A stretch of 64,000 nucleotides of DNA from Microbacterium binotii (GCF_021398715.1 NZ_CP090347.1:2914001-2978000); one strand, 5' to 3'. Counted from the first letter of the stretch, positions 30,362 to 39,314 are shown. Notes: a model not told the origin generated them from the letters alone. Made by a program: numbers and translations.

Positions 30362-30390
30362 GCTGGAGGCGCGGCCCCGAGCCGCCGTCG

Positions 30391-31875
30391 CTACGTGCGC
30401 GCGGCGGCGGGAGGCGGGCCGGATGCGGGCGGCGCCGGCGCAGTGACGATCGCCGCGCGCTCGTGCCAGGTCTTCGCGGTCACCCGGTCGAGGGAGACCT
30501 GCCGGCGCAGGGCGTCGGCCTTCTCGTAGATGGACGGATCGCCGAAGCTCGTCAGCACCTTCACGAGCACCGGCAGCAGCTCGATCATGAAGAACAGCGC
30601 CGCGATCAGCCAGTGGGCCCAGGCCAAGGTCGGCTCGCGCTCGGACAGCCGTTCGAGCGCGCTGATCTGGCTGAGAAGCCCGACCGCCTGCGCGTTGCCC
30701 CCGGCGATGGATGCGGCGCGATCGTTGTAGGCGGCGAGCGCGGCGTCGTACTGCGCCTGCGCAGCCGGCAGCTGGTCCTCGGCCTGCTTCTTGTTCTGGT
30801 CGGCGGATGCGGCGGCCGCATCCGTCCCGGCCGCGTTGGCGGAGGTGAGGGCGGCCTGGGCCTGGCTGAGCTGCGTCGCGAGGGCGTCGTACGCGGACTG
30901 CGCCTGGGTGAGCTGCGCCTGGGCGGCGTCCGAGCTCGTGCCCGATCCCTGCACGCCGGTGCAGCCGGGGACGGTGCCCGCTCCCTCGCCGGTCAGCTCG
31001 CACTGGTACAGCGCGCGGGCCTGATCGATCACGCCCTGCTGCGCGGCGAGCTGCTGGGTGAGCTGGTCCACGTTCGCCTGCGCGGCGACCGACTCTGCCG
31101 AGGTCGAGGAGGTTCCCGCGACGATACCGGTCGCCGCCTGATTCTGCAGGGCGGCGAGCGAGGCGGATGCGGCATCCAGGGCCTGCTTCTCGGGCCCGTT
31201 CGTGACGGCATCCTGATCGGACTGCGCTTGCACCACGTTGGTCGAGTTGACCTCTCGCGCGATGTCGTTGTGGAAGACCTGCAGCACGAGCGGCTCGGCG
31301 ACGACGATGCCGATGAGCGCCGCCATGATGACGCGGGGGAAGGCGAGACCGAGCAGCCGCCACACGTTGCGGGTGGAGCGCATCGTCGAGGTCAGGAAGC
31401 GGTCGAGGTTGAAGATGATGAGCGCCCAGATGATCGCGAGCGGCACGGCGGCCCAGACGGCGATCTGCACCCCGGTGACGAGCGCGAAGCCCATCGAGAG
31501 GGCGGAGACGAGTGCGGTGCCGACCAGCACGAAGAACATCTGCACGAAGCGCGGCGTCTCGCTCGGAACATCGTCGAGCACCTCGCCCTCGGCACCGCCG
31601 AGCACGGCGAGGGTGCGCGAGAGGGGCTGGCGGGGGCGGCGGCGCGGGCTGCGGCGTTCGCGGACCACGGGAGGCGCCGGGTCGGGCACGGATGCCTCGG
31701 GATGCGGCTCCTGCTCGGGCTCGTCGATCGGGTCGATCACCTCGGTCGGACCGGTCGCGACGTCGCCGGAGGGGCGGACGTCGCTCAGGTACAGCGCCTC
31801 TTCCTCAGGCTGCGACTCGAGGTCGATGCGGCCGTCGGAGCCGAAGCGGCCGGGTCGATGCGCGGAGAATGACAC
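30391..31875 (-). CDS. DUF4407 membrane protein with coiled-coil
   Basis: A 494-residue protein of unknown function. The N-terminal 95 residues are acidic/proline-rich then arginine-rich and probably cytoplasmic. Membrane helices lie at about 110-180 and 195-215, and a long Ala/Gln-rich coiled coil (about 230-400), including a CTGVQG/CELTGE Cys pair, precedes a last helix near 430-455. The layout fits DUF4407. The GTG at 31875 lies 6 nt from a TACCCT box, so it is probably leaderless. It has no operon partner. Confidence 0.72.
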   Translation of the reverse strand: MSFSAHRPGRFGSDGRIDLESQPEEEALYLSDVRPSGDVATGPTEVIDPIDEPEQEPHPEASVPDPAPPVVRERRSPRRRPRQPLSRTLAVLGGAEGEVLDDVPSETPRFVQMFFVLVGTALVSALSMGFALVTGVQIAVWAAVPLAIIWALIIFNLDRFLTSTMRSTRNVWRLLGLAFPRVIMAALIGIVVAEPLVLQVFHNDIAREVNSTNVVQAQSDQDAVTNGPEKQALDAASASLAALQNQAATGIVAGTSSTSAESVAAQANVDQLTQQLAAQQGVIDQARALYQCELTGEGAGTVPGCTGVQGSGTSSDAAQAQLTQAQSAYDALATQLSQAQAALTSANAAGTDAAAASADQNKKQAEDQLPAAQAQYDAALAAYNDRAASIAGGNAQAVGLLSQISALERLSEREPTLAWAHWLIAALFFMIELLPVLVKVLTSFGDPSIYEKADALRRQVSLDRVTAKTWHERAAIVTAPAPPASGPPPAAART

Positions 31876-31881
31876 TGCGCA

Positions 31882-31887
31882 AGGGTA
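31882..31887 (-). promoter_or_regulatory. -10 box of the DUF4407 gene, leaderless arrangement
   Basis: TACCCT on the minus strand ends 6 nt before the GTG at 31875. Confidence 0.45.
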
Positions 31888-31939
31888 GGAGGCCCTGCCT
31901 GTGTGCCAGGTGCGAACGTCCTCGGACGCCCCCGTGCGC

Positions 31940-32782
31940 TCAGTCGAGGAAGATGTCGGGGAACATCGCCGAGTCGGGTGTGCCGGGCACGGCGGCGTAT
32001 CCGGAGAGGTCGGTGACGCCGGCCTCGGCGAGCACGTCTTCGACGATGAGCGTCTGGCCGGTGTACTCGCGCGCGGGGCGCGTGATCACCTCGTACGCCG
32101 CGTCCGCGTAGATCTCCGGGGTTCGGCTGACGGCCATCATCCGCTCGCCGCCCAGGGAGAACTGCACGGCGGCGGTCGCGATCGTCGTCCGCGGCCACAG
32201 CGAGTTGGCGGCGATCCCCGCGTCCGCGAACTCGGCTGCCATGCCGAGGGTCGCCATCGTCATCCCGTACTTCGCGAGCGTGTACCCCGTGTGGGCGCCC
32301 AGCCACCTCGGCGACAGGTTCAGCGGCGGCGACAGCGACAGGATGTGCGGGTTCGCCGCATCCTTCAGCATCGGCACCGCGGCACGGGAGAGCAGGAAGG
32401 TGCCCCGCACGTTGACGTCCTGCATGAGGTCGTACTTCTTCGTCGCGAGCTCGAGAGACCCCGACAGGTCGATGACCGAGGCGTTGTTGACGACGATGTC
32501 GATGCCGCCGAACTCGCCGTGGGCGGTCAGCACGGCCTGCGTGATGTCGTCCTCGTTGCGGACGTCGCCCACCAGCGGCAACGCGCGCCCGCCCGCCTCC
32601 TCGATCGCCGCCGCCGCAGTGTGCACCGTGCCCTCGAGCTTCGGATGCGGGGTGTCCGTCTTGGCCAGCAGGGCGATGTTCGCGCCGTCGCGCGCCGCGC
32701 GCAGCGCGATCGCGAGGCCGATGCCGCGACTGCCGCCGGACATGAGGATGGTCTTGCCGGCGAGCGGCTTCTGCTCGGTCAT
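31940..32782 (-). CDS. SDR-family oxidoreductase (HSDL2-like)
   Basis: A 280-residue short-chain dehydrogenase/reductase. The cofactor motif is SGGSRGIGLAIA near residue 15, NNAS lies in the fourth strand, and the catalytic Tyr/Lys are in YTLAKYG. It has the 20-30 extra residues typical of the HSDL2/peroxisomal-like branch (LLAKTDTPHPKLEGTVHTA). AAGGAG precedes the ATG at 32782. It follows an enoyl-CoA hydratase gene by 32 bp, so it is probably the third gene of an acyl-CoA operon. Substrate unknown. Confidence 0.88.
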   Translation of the reverse strand: MTEQKPLAGKTILMSGGSRGIGLAIALRAARDGANIALLAKTDTPHPKLEGTVHTAAAAIEEAGGRALPLVGDVRNEDDITQAVLTAHGEFGGIDIVVNNASVIDLSGSLELATKKYDLMQDVNVRGTFLLSRAAVPMLKDAANPHILSLSPPLNLSPRWLGAHTGYTLAKYGMTMATLGMAAEFADAGIAANSLWPRTTIATAAVQFSLGGERMMAVSRTPEIYADAAYEVITRPAREYTGQTLIVEDVLAEAGVTDLSGYAAVPGTPDSAMFPDIFLD

Positions 32783-32814
32783 GGGATCTCCTTGGTACGT
32801 CGGGAGCGTCGGGT

Positions 32815-33585
32815 TCACCCGCGGCGGGCGGATGCGGCGGCGAAGGCCTGGATGCGGGCCTTCGCGTCAGGGGTGTCGAAGGCGGCGCCGATCGTGCGCG
32901 CCTCGTCGTCGAGGTTCTCGGCGAACGAGCGGTCGGCCCCCGAGCGGACGAGCCGCTTCGCCTGCCCGAACGCACCCGTCGCGCCCTCGAGCCAGAACCG
33001 CGCGATCTCGAGAGCGCGGGATGCGGGGTCAGCGGCCACCTCGGCGACGAGTCCCCATTCGAGCGCCTCGGGCGCCGCCAGCGTGCGGTCCTGCAGCAGC
33101 AGCTGGAGCGCCCGGCGCGGGCCGATGGCGGCGGCCAGGAGGGTCGAGACGCCGAGGTCCGGCGTGAGGCCGATGTTGGCGTAGCGGCTGACGAACTTGG
33201 CTCCCTCGGCGGCGACGATGTAGTCCGCCGTGAGCATGAGACCCAGCCCTCCGCCGGCGACCGCTCCCTGGACGGCGGCGACGACGGGCACGCGGGACTC
33301 GACGAATGCGCGGATGCCTTCGTGGATCACGTGCGCGGCGGCCGTGACATCGCTGCCGTCGGCGCCGGAGGTCGCCATGGAGATCACGTCGCCGCCGGCG
33401 CAGAAGGCGGGACCCGCCGCATCCAGCAGCACGGCGCCGACCGCGGGGTCCGAGGTGACCTGCCGGGCCGCCTCCCGCCAGCGCTCGCCCATCGCGAAGT
33501 CCATCGCGTTCAGTCGATCGGGACGATTCAGCGTCACGCGGGCGAGGCCGTCGGCGACCTCGACCAGGATCGAGTCGGCGCTCAT
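32815..33585 (-). CDS. Enoyl-CoA hydratase/isomerase (PaaG-like crotonase)
   Basis: A 256-residue crotonase. The oxyanion hole region reads FCAGGDVISM and the core AGGGLGLMLTADYIVA. The segment NIGLTPDLGVSTLL has Asp in place of the usual second Glu, as in PaaG-type isomerases, so isomerase or another crotonase activity is more likely than simple hydration. Its ATG overlaps the stop of the upstream SDR gene (ATGA), showing translational coupling. Confidence 0.88.
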   Translation of the reverse strand: MSADSILVEVADGLARVTLNRPDRLNAMDFAMGERWREAARQVTSDPAVGAVLLDAAGPAFCAGGDVISMATSGADGSDVTAAAHVIHEGIRAFVESRVPVVAAVQGAVAGGGLGLMLTADYIVAAEGAKFVSRYANIGLTPDLGVSTLLAAAIGPRRALQLLLQDRTLAAPEALEWGLVAEVAADPASRALEIARFWLEGATGAFGQAKRLVRSGADRSFAENLDDEARTIGAAFDTPDAKARIQAFAAASARRG

Positions 33586-34343
33586 CGCGGAGCCATCCGA
33601 ATCGCGCCGTCGAGACGGATCGTCTCGCCGTTGAGGTACCCGTTGCGCACGATCTCGGCCACGAGGCCGGCGTATTCGTCCGGGCGCCCGAGGCGGGCCG
33701 GGTACGGCACCTGCTGGCCGAGCGAGTCCTGCGCCGGCTGCGGCAGACCCGCGAGCATCGGCGTCTCCATGATGCCCGGCGCGATCGTGACGACGCGGAT
33801 CGCGTGGCGCGCGAGCTCGCGGGCGATCGGGAGGGTCATCGCATGCACCCCGCCCTTGGACGCGGAGTAGGCGGGCTGCCCGATCTGGCCGTCGAACGCG
33901 GCGACCGACGCCGTGTTGACGATGACGCCCCGGTCGCCGCCCGCCGTCGGTTCGGTGCGGGCGATGGCGGCAGACGACTGGGCGATGACGTTGTAGGTGC
34001 CGACGAGGTTCACGCGCACGAGCTTCTCGAAGTCGGCGAGCGGCGTCGGGGCGCCCTCACGATCCAGCACCTTGGCCGGCGGGGCGATGCCCGCGCAGTT
34101 GACGACCACGCGCAACGGCGCGGCGGCGGATGCGGCAGCGACCGCATCCGCGATCTGCTCGGGACTCGTGACGTCGGCCGCGGCGAACGTGCCGCCCAGC
34201 TCGGCCGCGCGTTCCGCGCCCGCCGAGGACGGCAGATCGACGAGGACGACGTGCGCCCCGTCGGCGGCGAGCCGCTGCGCCGTGGCCCAGCCGAGTCCGC
34301 TCGCGCCGCCCGTGACCAGCGCGGATGCACCCGCGACATCCAT
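33582..34343 (-). CDS. SDR-family 3-hydroxyacyl-CoA dehydrogenase-like protein (HSD17B10-type)
   Basis: A 253-residue SDR. The NAD motif VTGGASGLG, the acid ending the second strand (VLVDLP), the NCAG segment, the catalytic Ser in [10 protein letters not shown], and YSASKGG are all present. The pattern [23 protein letters not shown] and a C-terminal [12 protein letters not shown] closely resemble type II 3-hydroxyacyl-CoA dehydrogenases. GAAGGAG lies 5 nt before the ATG. It is the first gene of a three-gene operon with a crotonase and another SDR; the sequence of functions suggests oxidation of a branched or cyclic acyl-CoA. Confidence 0.9.
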   Translation of the reverse strand: MDVAGASALVTGGASGLGWATAQRLAADGAHVVLVDLPSSAGAERAAELGGTFAAADVTSPEQIADAVAAASAAAPLRVVVNCAGIAPPAKVLDREGAPTPLADFEKLVRVNLVGTYNVIAQSSAAIARTEPTAGGDRGVIVNTASVAAFDGQIGQPAYSASKGGVHAMTLPIARELARHAIRVVTIAPGIMETPMLAGLPQPAQDSLGQQVPYPARLGRPDEYAGLVAEIVRNGYLNGETIRLDGAIRMAPR

Positions 34344-34375
34344 ACGTTCTCCTTCGTACGTCGGTATCGGGTTCC

Positions 34376-34405
34376 ACCCTACGCGGCACCGGGTCCCAGC
34401 GTCAC
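34376..34405 (-). promoter_or_regulatory. Promoter of the SDR-crotonase-SDR operon
   Basis: On the minus strand GTGACG (34405-34400) and TAGGGT (34381-34376) are separated by 18 nt, resembling a sigma-70-type promoter, with a leader of about 25-30 nt before the RBS. Confidence 0.45.
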
Positions 34406-34418
34406 ACTCTCCCTCGCG

Positions 34419-34475
34419 ACCTGCCCCCACCTGCCCCCACCTGCCCCCTGCCCCCCCTGCTCCCCTGTCCCTGCT
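34419..34475. repeat. C-rich microrepeat with G-quadruplex potential on the minus strand
   Basis: The plus strand has three near-copies of ACCTGCCCCC followed by runs of C. The minus strand therefore carries at least five runs of three or more G with short spacers. Together with the stem-loops and tandem repeat to its right it fills the 332-bp gap 34344-34675, in which no gene was found. Confidence 0.65.
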
Positions 34476-34526
34476 GCTCGCCTGTCACAGATCGACGCAC
34501 TGCGCTCGATCTGTGACAGGCGAGCA
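34475..34526. repeat. Palindromic element B, copy 3
   Basis: Perfect 21-bp arms 34475-34495 and 34506-34526 with a 10-nt loop. They share the core CGCCTGTCACAGATCG with the two copies inside the cytochrome b gene. Confidence 0.88.
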
Positions 34527-34541
34527 CGGGGGCTTCTTGTT

Positions 34542-34585
34542 CCCCTGTCTGAAATCGACGCCTACGGCTCGATTTCAGACAGGGG
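34542..34585. repeat. Palindromic element B-like variant
   Basis: Perfect 17-bp arms 34542-34558 and 34569-34585 with core CCCTGTCTGAAATCGA. It is related in layout to element B (CCTGTC...ATCGA) but differs in the middle. It lies 15 bp from B copy 3, downstream of the thiamine-transport operon, so a terminator role is possible. Confidence 0.75.
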
Positions 34586-34586
34586 G

Positions 34587-34666
34587 ACAGCGGGCGGTGC
34601 TCAGGGGAACAGCGGGCGGTGCTCAGGGGAACAGCGGGCGGTGCGCCAAGACCAGCGGGCGGCGCC
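34587..34666. repeat. 22-bp tandem repeat
   Basis: Two exact units (34587-34608, 34609-34630) beginning ACAGCGGGCGGTGC, then a partial third unit from 34631 and a degenerate fourth near 34651. It ends 10 bp before the 3' end of the ykoC-like gene. Confidence 0.85.
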
Positions 34667-34675
34667 CCGGACGCG

Positions 34676-35461
34676 TCAGAGGGCGAAGACGAGGGTCCAG
34701 GTGCCGGCGAGCACCGCGGCGATCACGGATGCGGCGGCGATCGCCGCCGCGAGGGCGAGCAGCACGACATCGCGCCAGCCGAGCCGCGACGGCCGGGCCC
34801 AGGTGCGCGGGGCGTCGGATCCGAAGCCGCGGGCCTCCATCGCGGTCGCGAGCTTCGTGCCGCGACGGATCGACAGCACGAACAGGGCGAACGCCTGACC
34901 GAGGAACCGACGGATGCGGCCGCGGTCGGCCACCCCGCGTGCGCGGCGCGCCAGGGCGAGCTCACGCCAGTCGTCGACCAGCAGTCCCACCATGCGCAGG
35001 CCCGCGAGCGCACCGAGCACGAAGCGGGCGGGCAGGCGCAGCAGCTGGGCGAGACCGTCGGCGAGGTCTGTCGGGTCGGTCGTGATGAACAGGACGACGG
35101 ACGGCAGTGCGATCGCCAGCACACGCAGCACGATGGCGGCGGCGAGCGAGAGCGACCCCTCGCTGACGCGCACGAGCCCCCACTCGAAGAAGACCGCGCC
35201 GGAGGGCCGGCCGTACAGCACCGTCGCCGCGCCGCCGATGAGGGCTGCGACTCCGATCGGCCACACGCGCAGCCACAGCTCGCGTGCCCGCAGCCGCGAG
35301 AACGCCAGCAGCACGAGAGTGGCCGCGAGCGTCACGGCCGCCGAGACCGGGTCGATCGAGAGCAGGAGCGTGACCGAGACCACGAGGGTCGCGATGAGCT
35401 TGGTGACCGGGTTGATCCGTCCCAGAGGGCTCGCCGAGGCGTCGATCGCGAACAGGCTCAT
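34676..35461 (-). CDS. ECF transporter T component, YkoC-like (thiamine/HMP uptake)
   Basis: A 261-residue energy-coupling transmembrane protein with about five or six helices. The family coupling motifs appear as ARRARGVA and a C-terminal AMEARGFGS, the Ala-Arg-Gly pairs that dock onto the ATPase. The ATG overlaps the ATPase stop (ATGA). It is the third gene of a TPP-riboswitch operon with an S component and a double ATPase, so its cargo is probably thiamine or its hydroxymethylpyrimidine precursor. Confidence 0.88.
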   Translation of the reverse strand: MSLFAIDASASPLGRINPVTKLIATLVVSVTLLLSIDPVSAAVTLAATLVLLAFSRLRARELWLRVWPIGVAALIGGAATVLYGRPSGAVFFEWGLVRVSEGSLSLAAAIVLRVLAIALPSVVLFITTDPTDLADGLAQLLRLPARFVLGALAGLRMVGLLVDDWRELALARRARGVADRGRIRRFLGQAFALFVLSIRRGTKLATAMEARGFGSDAPRTWARPSRLGWRDVVLLALAAAIAAASVIAAVLAGTWTLVFAL

Positions 35462-36921
35462 GAGGCCCGACCCAGCCGCAGCTCGTCGTCGGCGAGCGCC
35501 GCGACGAGGGCGGGATCGTGCGAGACGAAGCCGATCGCGGTGCCGTCGGCACGAAGCTCGTCGATCAGATCCGCGAGCTCCCGCCAGGTGCGCGCGTCCT
35601 GCCCGTAGGTCGGCTCGTCGAGCAGGATGACCCGCGGCGCGGTCGCAAGGACCGCGGCGACGGTCAACCGGCGCTTCTCTCCACCCGAGAGCGTGAAGGG
35701 GTTCACCTCGGCGAGGCGCCCCAGACGCAGGCGCTCGAGCAGCGGATCGACGCGCGCGGCCACCTCCGCCTCCGAGAGCCCCAGCGCACGAGGACCGACG
35801 GCGAGCTCATCGCGCACGCGAGCGGTGAGCAACTGGTGCTCCGGCTCCTGGAAGACGGTGCCGATGCGCGTGAGCAGCTGGGCTGCGCGCCACCGGGACG
35901 GATCGGATCCGACGCCGGCGGCCAACGCATCCGCCGCCCGCACCTCGCCTCCGATCGGCGGCAGCAGCCCGGCGAGGGTGAGCGCGAGCGTCGACTTGCC
36001 GGCACCGTTGGCTCCCGTGATCGCGAGCGCCCGCCCCGCGTTCAGCCGCACGTCGATCCCGGATGCGGCGGCGAGCGCCTCGCCGCGGCCGATCCGACGG
36101 CGCCCGACCGCGAGACCGGCGCCGACCACGAGCGGCGATGCCTCCACAGTGCGCGGGCGCCGCGTGATCCGCACGGGGACTCCCGGCACCCACACGCCCG
36201 CCTGCGTCAGGGCATCGGCCGCGGCGGCGAAGACGTCGGCGGGAGAGCCGTCCGCCAGCACCCCGCCGTCGGGCGCGAGCACGACGACGCGCTCGACGAG
36301 CTCCGCCCACAGGTCGACGCGGTGCTCGACGACGACGAGAGTCGCCCCGGTACGGGCCGCGACGGCGGCGACCGCATCCCGCACCTGACGAGCGCCGTCG
36401 GGATCGAGGTTGGCCGTCGGCTCGTCGAGCAACAGGAGCTTCGGGCGCATGGCCAGCGTACCGGCCAGCGCAAGCCGCTGCTTCTGCCCGCCCGACAGCG
36501 CGGACGTGGGGTGGTCGAGCGGCACGGGCAGCCCCACGGCATCCAGCGCTTCACCGACTCGCGGCCAGATCTCGTCGGCCGGCACGCCGAGGTTCTCGCA
36601 TCCGAACGCGACATCGTCGCCGACCCGGGCGAGGATCACCTGGGCGTCGGGATCCTGCAGCACCATGCCCGCGACCCCGCGGACGGATGCGGGGTGCGCA
36701 CCGTCGACGCTCAGCTCCCCCGTCGCCTCGCCGTCCTCGTCGCCGCCCAGCACACCGGCGAAGGCGCGCAGCAGCGTCGACTTGCCCGCGCCGCTCGCGC
36801 CCAGCAGCAGCACCCGCTCGCCGGGCTCGATCGTGAGATCGATGTCGGCGACGGCCCAGCGTCTGCGGCCCGCGTGCCGCCACCCCCACCCGCGGGCGAC
36901 GACCCGCGCGCCGGGAGTCAC
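35458..36921 (-). CDS. ECF transporter double ATP-binding protein, YkoD-like
   Basis: A 487-residue protein with two fused ABC ATPase domains. Domain 1 has Walker A GASGAGKST, signature LSGGQKQR and Walker B LLLLDEPTANLD. Domain 2 has GANGAGKST, LSGGEKRR and VILLDEPTYGQD. The GTG start at 36921 overlaps the stop of the S component gene (GTGA), which corrects a longer open reading upstream. It powers the transporter with the adjacent T and S components. Confidence 0.92.
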   Translation of the reverse strand: MTPGARVVARGWGWRHAGRRRWAVADIDLTIEPGERVLLLGASGAGKSTLLRAFAGVLGGDEDGEATGELSVDGAHPASVRGVAGMVLQDPDAQVILARVGDDVAFGCENLGVPADEIWPRVGEALDAVGLPVPLDHPTSALSGGQKQRLALAGTLAMRPKLLLLDEPTANLDPDGARQVRDAVAAVAARTGATLVVVEHRVDLWAELVERVVVLAPDGGVLADGSPADVFAAAADALTQAGVWVPGVPVRITRRPRTVEASPLVVGAGLAVGRRRIGRGEALAAASGIDVRLNAGRALAITGANGAGKSTLALTLAGLLPPIGGEVRAADALAAGVGSDPSRWRAAQLLTRIGTVFQEPEHQLLTARVRDELAVGPRALGLSEAEVAARVDPLLERLRLGRLAEVNPFTLSGGEKRRLTVAAVLATAPRVILLDEPTYGQDARTWRELADLIDELRADGTAIGFVSHDPALVAALADDELRLGRAS

Positions 36922-37556
36922 GCCGCGTCGGCGGCTTCGACGATGCGCGCCTGCCGTCCGGAGGCGAACCGGTCGAGCGCTCCCGTGGCGGCGAGCGCGC
37001 GGGCGATGAGCCACGAGACGAGCCCCGCGATGAGGATGCCCGAGACGATCGCCGAGACGAAGTAGATCGCGCGGGGGCCCGCGTCGTACGCGGCGATGGA
37101 GGAGAAGTTGGTGTCGAGCAGCGCCACGGCCAGTCCCGCGAGCGCACCCGAGACGAGAGCGACCCAGAGACGGTAGTTCGCGTAGGCGAACAGCGCGAAG
37201 CCGAGTTCGGCTCCCACCCCCTGCACCACTCCCCAGATGAAGGTGGTGAAGCCCCACTGCGTGCCGAGTGCCATCGAGACGACCGCGGCGACGACCTCGC
37301 CGTACAGCGCGGCGCCCGGCTTGCGGATGATGAGCCCCGTGAGGACACCCGCGAACAGCCATCCTCCGGCGAGCAGACCCTCGAGCCCCGGCAAGAACGC
37401 GAGCGCCGTGCTCAGCGGCGTCCAGGCCTGACCCCAGACCCAGAAGATGACGCCGGCCGCGACGCCGATCACGCTGGCGACGACGATGTCGACGACCCGC
37501 CACCGCCACCGGGAGGTGAGGGAAGGACGAGCGGATGTGGACGTGGACGTGTGCAT
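36918..37556 (-). CDS. ECF transporter S component, YkoE-like
   Basis: A 212-residue substrate-binding membrane subunit with about five helices. The first helix begins VVDIVVASVIGVAAGVIFW. An EGLLAGGW segment follows and the charged residues resemble the YkoE family. The ATG at 37556 is just after the TPP riboswitch, whose 3' end contains the RBS (GAAGGAG). It is the first gene of ykoEDC; the riboswitch is the main reason for assigning thiamine-related cargo. Confidence 0.88.
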   Translation of the reverse strand: MHTSTSTSARPSLTSRWRWRVVDIVVASVIGVAAGVIFWVWGQAWTPLSTALAFLPGLEGLLAGGWLFAGVLTGLIIRKPGAALYGEVVAAVVSMALGTQWGFTTFIWGVVQGVGAELGFALFAYANYRLWVALVSGALAGLAVALLDTNFSSIAAYDAGPRAIYFVSAIVSGILIAGLVSWLIARALAATGALDRFASGRQARIVEAADAA

Positions 37557-37562
37557 TGATGC

Positions 37563-37657
37563 TCCTTCCTGCGCCGGCATGATCCGGATCAGGTTCGACG
37601 GTCGAAGCGTGGATCCGCTTCCTCTCAGCCCGGCTCACCGGACTCCCGTGGTTGACG
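37563..37657 (-). promoter_or_regulatory. TPP riboswitch (THI element)
   Basis: Read on the minus strand, the conserved cores are CCGGTGAGCCGGGCTGAGAGG at the 5' side and CTGATCCGGATCATGCC at the 3' side, separated by a variable P3 stem, followed by GCAGGAAGGAG at the ribosome site. Overlap with the RBS suggests translational control: thiamine pyrophosphate would hide the RBS of the ykoE-like gene. Confidence 0.95.
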
Positions 37658-37662
37658 TGCCG

Positions 37663-37668
37663 AGTATA
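37663..37668 (-). promoter_or_regulatory. -10 box of the thiamine transport operon
   Basis: TATACT on the minus strand ends about 6-8 nt before the 5' end of the riboswitch. The -35 region is not convincing. Confidence 0.55.
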
Positions 37669-37684
37669 GACCCGCTGCTCGCGC

Positions 37685-37690
37685 TACCGT
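37685..37690 (+). promoter_or_regulatory. -10 box of the carboxypeptidase gene, leaderless arrangement
   Basis: TACCGT followed by 6 nt and the GTG at 37697. It is divergent from the thiamine operon promoter, 17 bp away. Confidence 0.45.
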
Positions 37691-37696
37691 AGGCGG

Positions 37697-39295
37697 GTGA
37701 CCGTGACTGGCCCGACCCCGCCCACTCGGCGTTCGCTGCGCCGCGGCGGAGACGCCGAGCCGTCCGTCGACGAGGCTCCTCTGCCGCCCCACGACCTCGA
37801 GATCGAGGTGCCGCGCGCGCCTGTCGACGCCGCATCCACTCCCGCGATGATCGCCGCCGCGAGCTTCAACGACACGCCGGAGGACGCCGCCACGGGGCAC
37901 TCCTTCTCCCCGCCCCAGGATGCGGCGGCATCCGTGCCGGTCGTCGTGCCTCCCGTGACCACGGCGCTGAACTGGGTGGACGAGACCGCGGTCGCACGGG
38001 CGTCGGGGACGACTCCACAACTCGAAGCCGCGGGTGCAGCATCGTTCACCCCCGTCGCCGCGGACCTGCTCGCCCGCGCCCCCCGCCGGACGCCGTGGCG
38101 TCCCGGGGTCCTGGTGCCGATCGCGCTGATCGTCGCGGTCATCGCGGCGTATTGCGGCACCACACTGCTGTGGCCGCTGTACGCCGTCGCCCCGACCGTG
38201 CAGGCGTCGGCCGTCGAGGCCACTCCGTCGGCCGCGGCCGTCGGCGCGTGGCCGGGTGCCGGCAGCGCCGCCGTCGTCGTCGACGGCGTTGGTTCTTCGA
38301 TCGCCTCCAGCCCCGATGCCCGCTCGATCGCCAGCATCACAAAAGTCGTGACCGCGATGGTCGTGCTCGACCAGATGCCTCTCGCGGCAGGCGAACAGGG
38401 CCGGGAGTTCGCGTTCAGCGCGGCCGACGAACGCGAATACTGGTCGTACCGCCGCAACGGCGAGTCGGCGCTCGACGTTCCGGTGGGCGGCACGCTGACG
38501 GAGTACCAGATGCTGCAGGGCATGCTCATGGGATCCGCGAACAACTACGCCGACCGCCTCGCCGACACCATCTGGCCCAACAACGCGGTCTACGCGCGGG
38601 CGGCCAACGACTGGCTCGCAGCGCACGGACTGACCGGCATCACGATCGCCGGCCCCGCCGGCATCGAGGCCGAGAACGCGGCCACCCCAGCAGCTCTGCT
38701 GGAGGTCGCCAAGCGCGCGCTCGCCGACCCCGTCATCGCCGAGATCGTGCGCACCCCCTCCGTCGAGCTTCCCGGGGCGGGTCTCGTCGAGAACACGAAC
38801 AACCTGCTCGCGGATCCCGGTGTCGTCGGCCTCAAGACCGGCACGCTCGACTCCTACAATCTGCTCGCCGCGAAGGACGTCACGGTCGGCGACACCACGG
38901 TCCGCATCTACGCCGCGACGCTCGGCCAGCCCGACGTCGAGACGCGGGATGCGGCGACGCGCGCCCTCTTCGCCCAGGTCGAGCAGGAGCTGCAACTCAA
39001 GCCCTCGGTCGCGGCCGGCACGACCGTCGGACGGGTGGAGACGAGGTGGGGCGCGCCCGTTCCGATCGTGACCGCGGCCGACGCCGATGTGGTGCTGTGG
39101 AACGGCTCTGCCGCGTCGCTGGCGACCTCGTTCGATCTCGGCGACGCGCGCGAGCAGGGCGACGTGGTCGGTTCGCTCGTCGCGACCGGCCCGAAGAACG
39201 CGTCGACGGTGGACGTCGTGCTCGACGGCGAACTGGACGGCCCGAGCCCCTGGTGGCGGCTGACGCACCCGCTCGAGCTGTTCGGCCTGGTCTGA
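37697..39295 (+). CDS. D-alanyl-D-alanine carboxypeptidase-like protein, membrane anchored
   Basis: A 532-residue S11-type penicillin-binding protein. The cytoplasmic N-terminus is long and acidic (about 1-135), a single helix lies at about 138-160, and the extracellular peptidase domain follows. Active-site motifs are SITK (SxxK), SANN (SxN) and KTGTLD (KTG). It trims or remodels peptidoglycan pentapeptides. The N-terminal extension of more than 100 residues is longer than in most DacA/DacB proteins and could be a cytoplasmic interaction tail. Confidence 0.9.
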   Translation: MTVTGPTPPTRRSLRRGGDAEPSVDEAPLPPHDLEIEVPRAPVDAASTPAMIAAASFNDTPEDAATGHSFSPPQDAAASVPVVVPPVTTALNWVDETAVARASGTTPQLEAAGAASFTPVAADLLARAPRRTPWRPGVLVPIALIVAVIAAYCGTTLLWPLYAVAPTVQASAVEATPSAAAVGAWPGAGSAAVVVDGVGSSIASSPDARSIASITKVVTAMVVLDQMPLAAGEQGREFAFSAADEREYWSYRRNGESALDVPVGGTLTEYQMLQGMLMGSANNYADRLADTIWPNNAVYARAANDWLAAHGLTGITIAGPAGIEAENAATPAALLEVAKRALADPVIAEIVRTPSVELPGAGLVENTNNLLADPGVVGLKTGTLDSYNLLAAKDVTVGDTTVRIYAATLGQPDVETRDAATRALFAQVEQELQLKPSVAAGTTVGRVETRWGAPVPIVTAADADVVLWNGSAASLATSFDLGDAREQGDVVGSLVATGPKNASTVDVVLDGELDGPSPWWRLTHPLELFGLV

Positions 39296-39314
39296 GCCGC
39301 GCGGGAGCCCGCTC

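Noticed and set aside
35458..37638. A single 726-codon gene joining the S component and ATPase
   Set aside because: The S component is read in a different frame from 37556 to 36918 and its stop overlaps a GTG for the ATPase; the longer frame's first 240 codons are a shadow.
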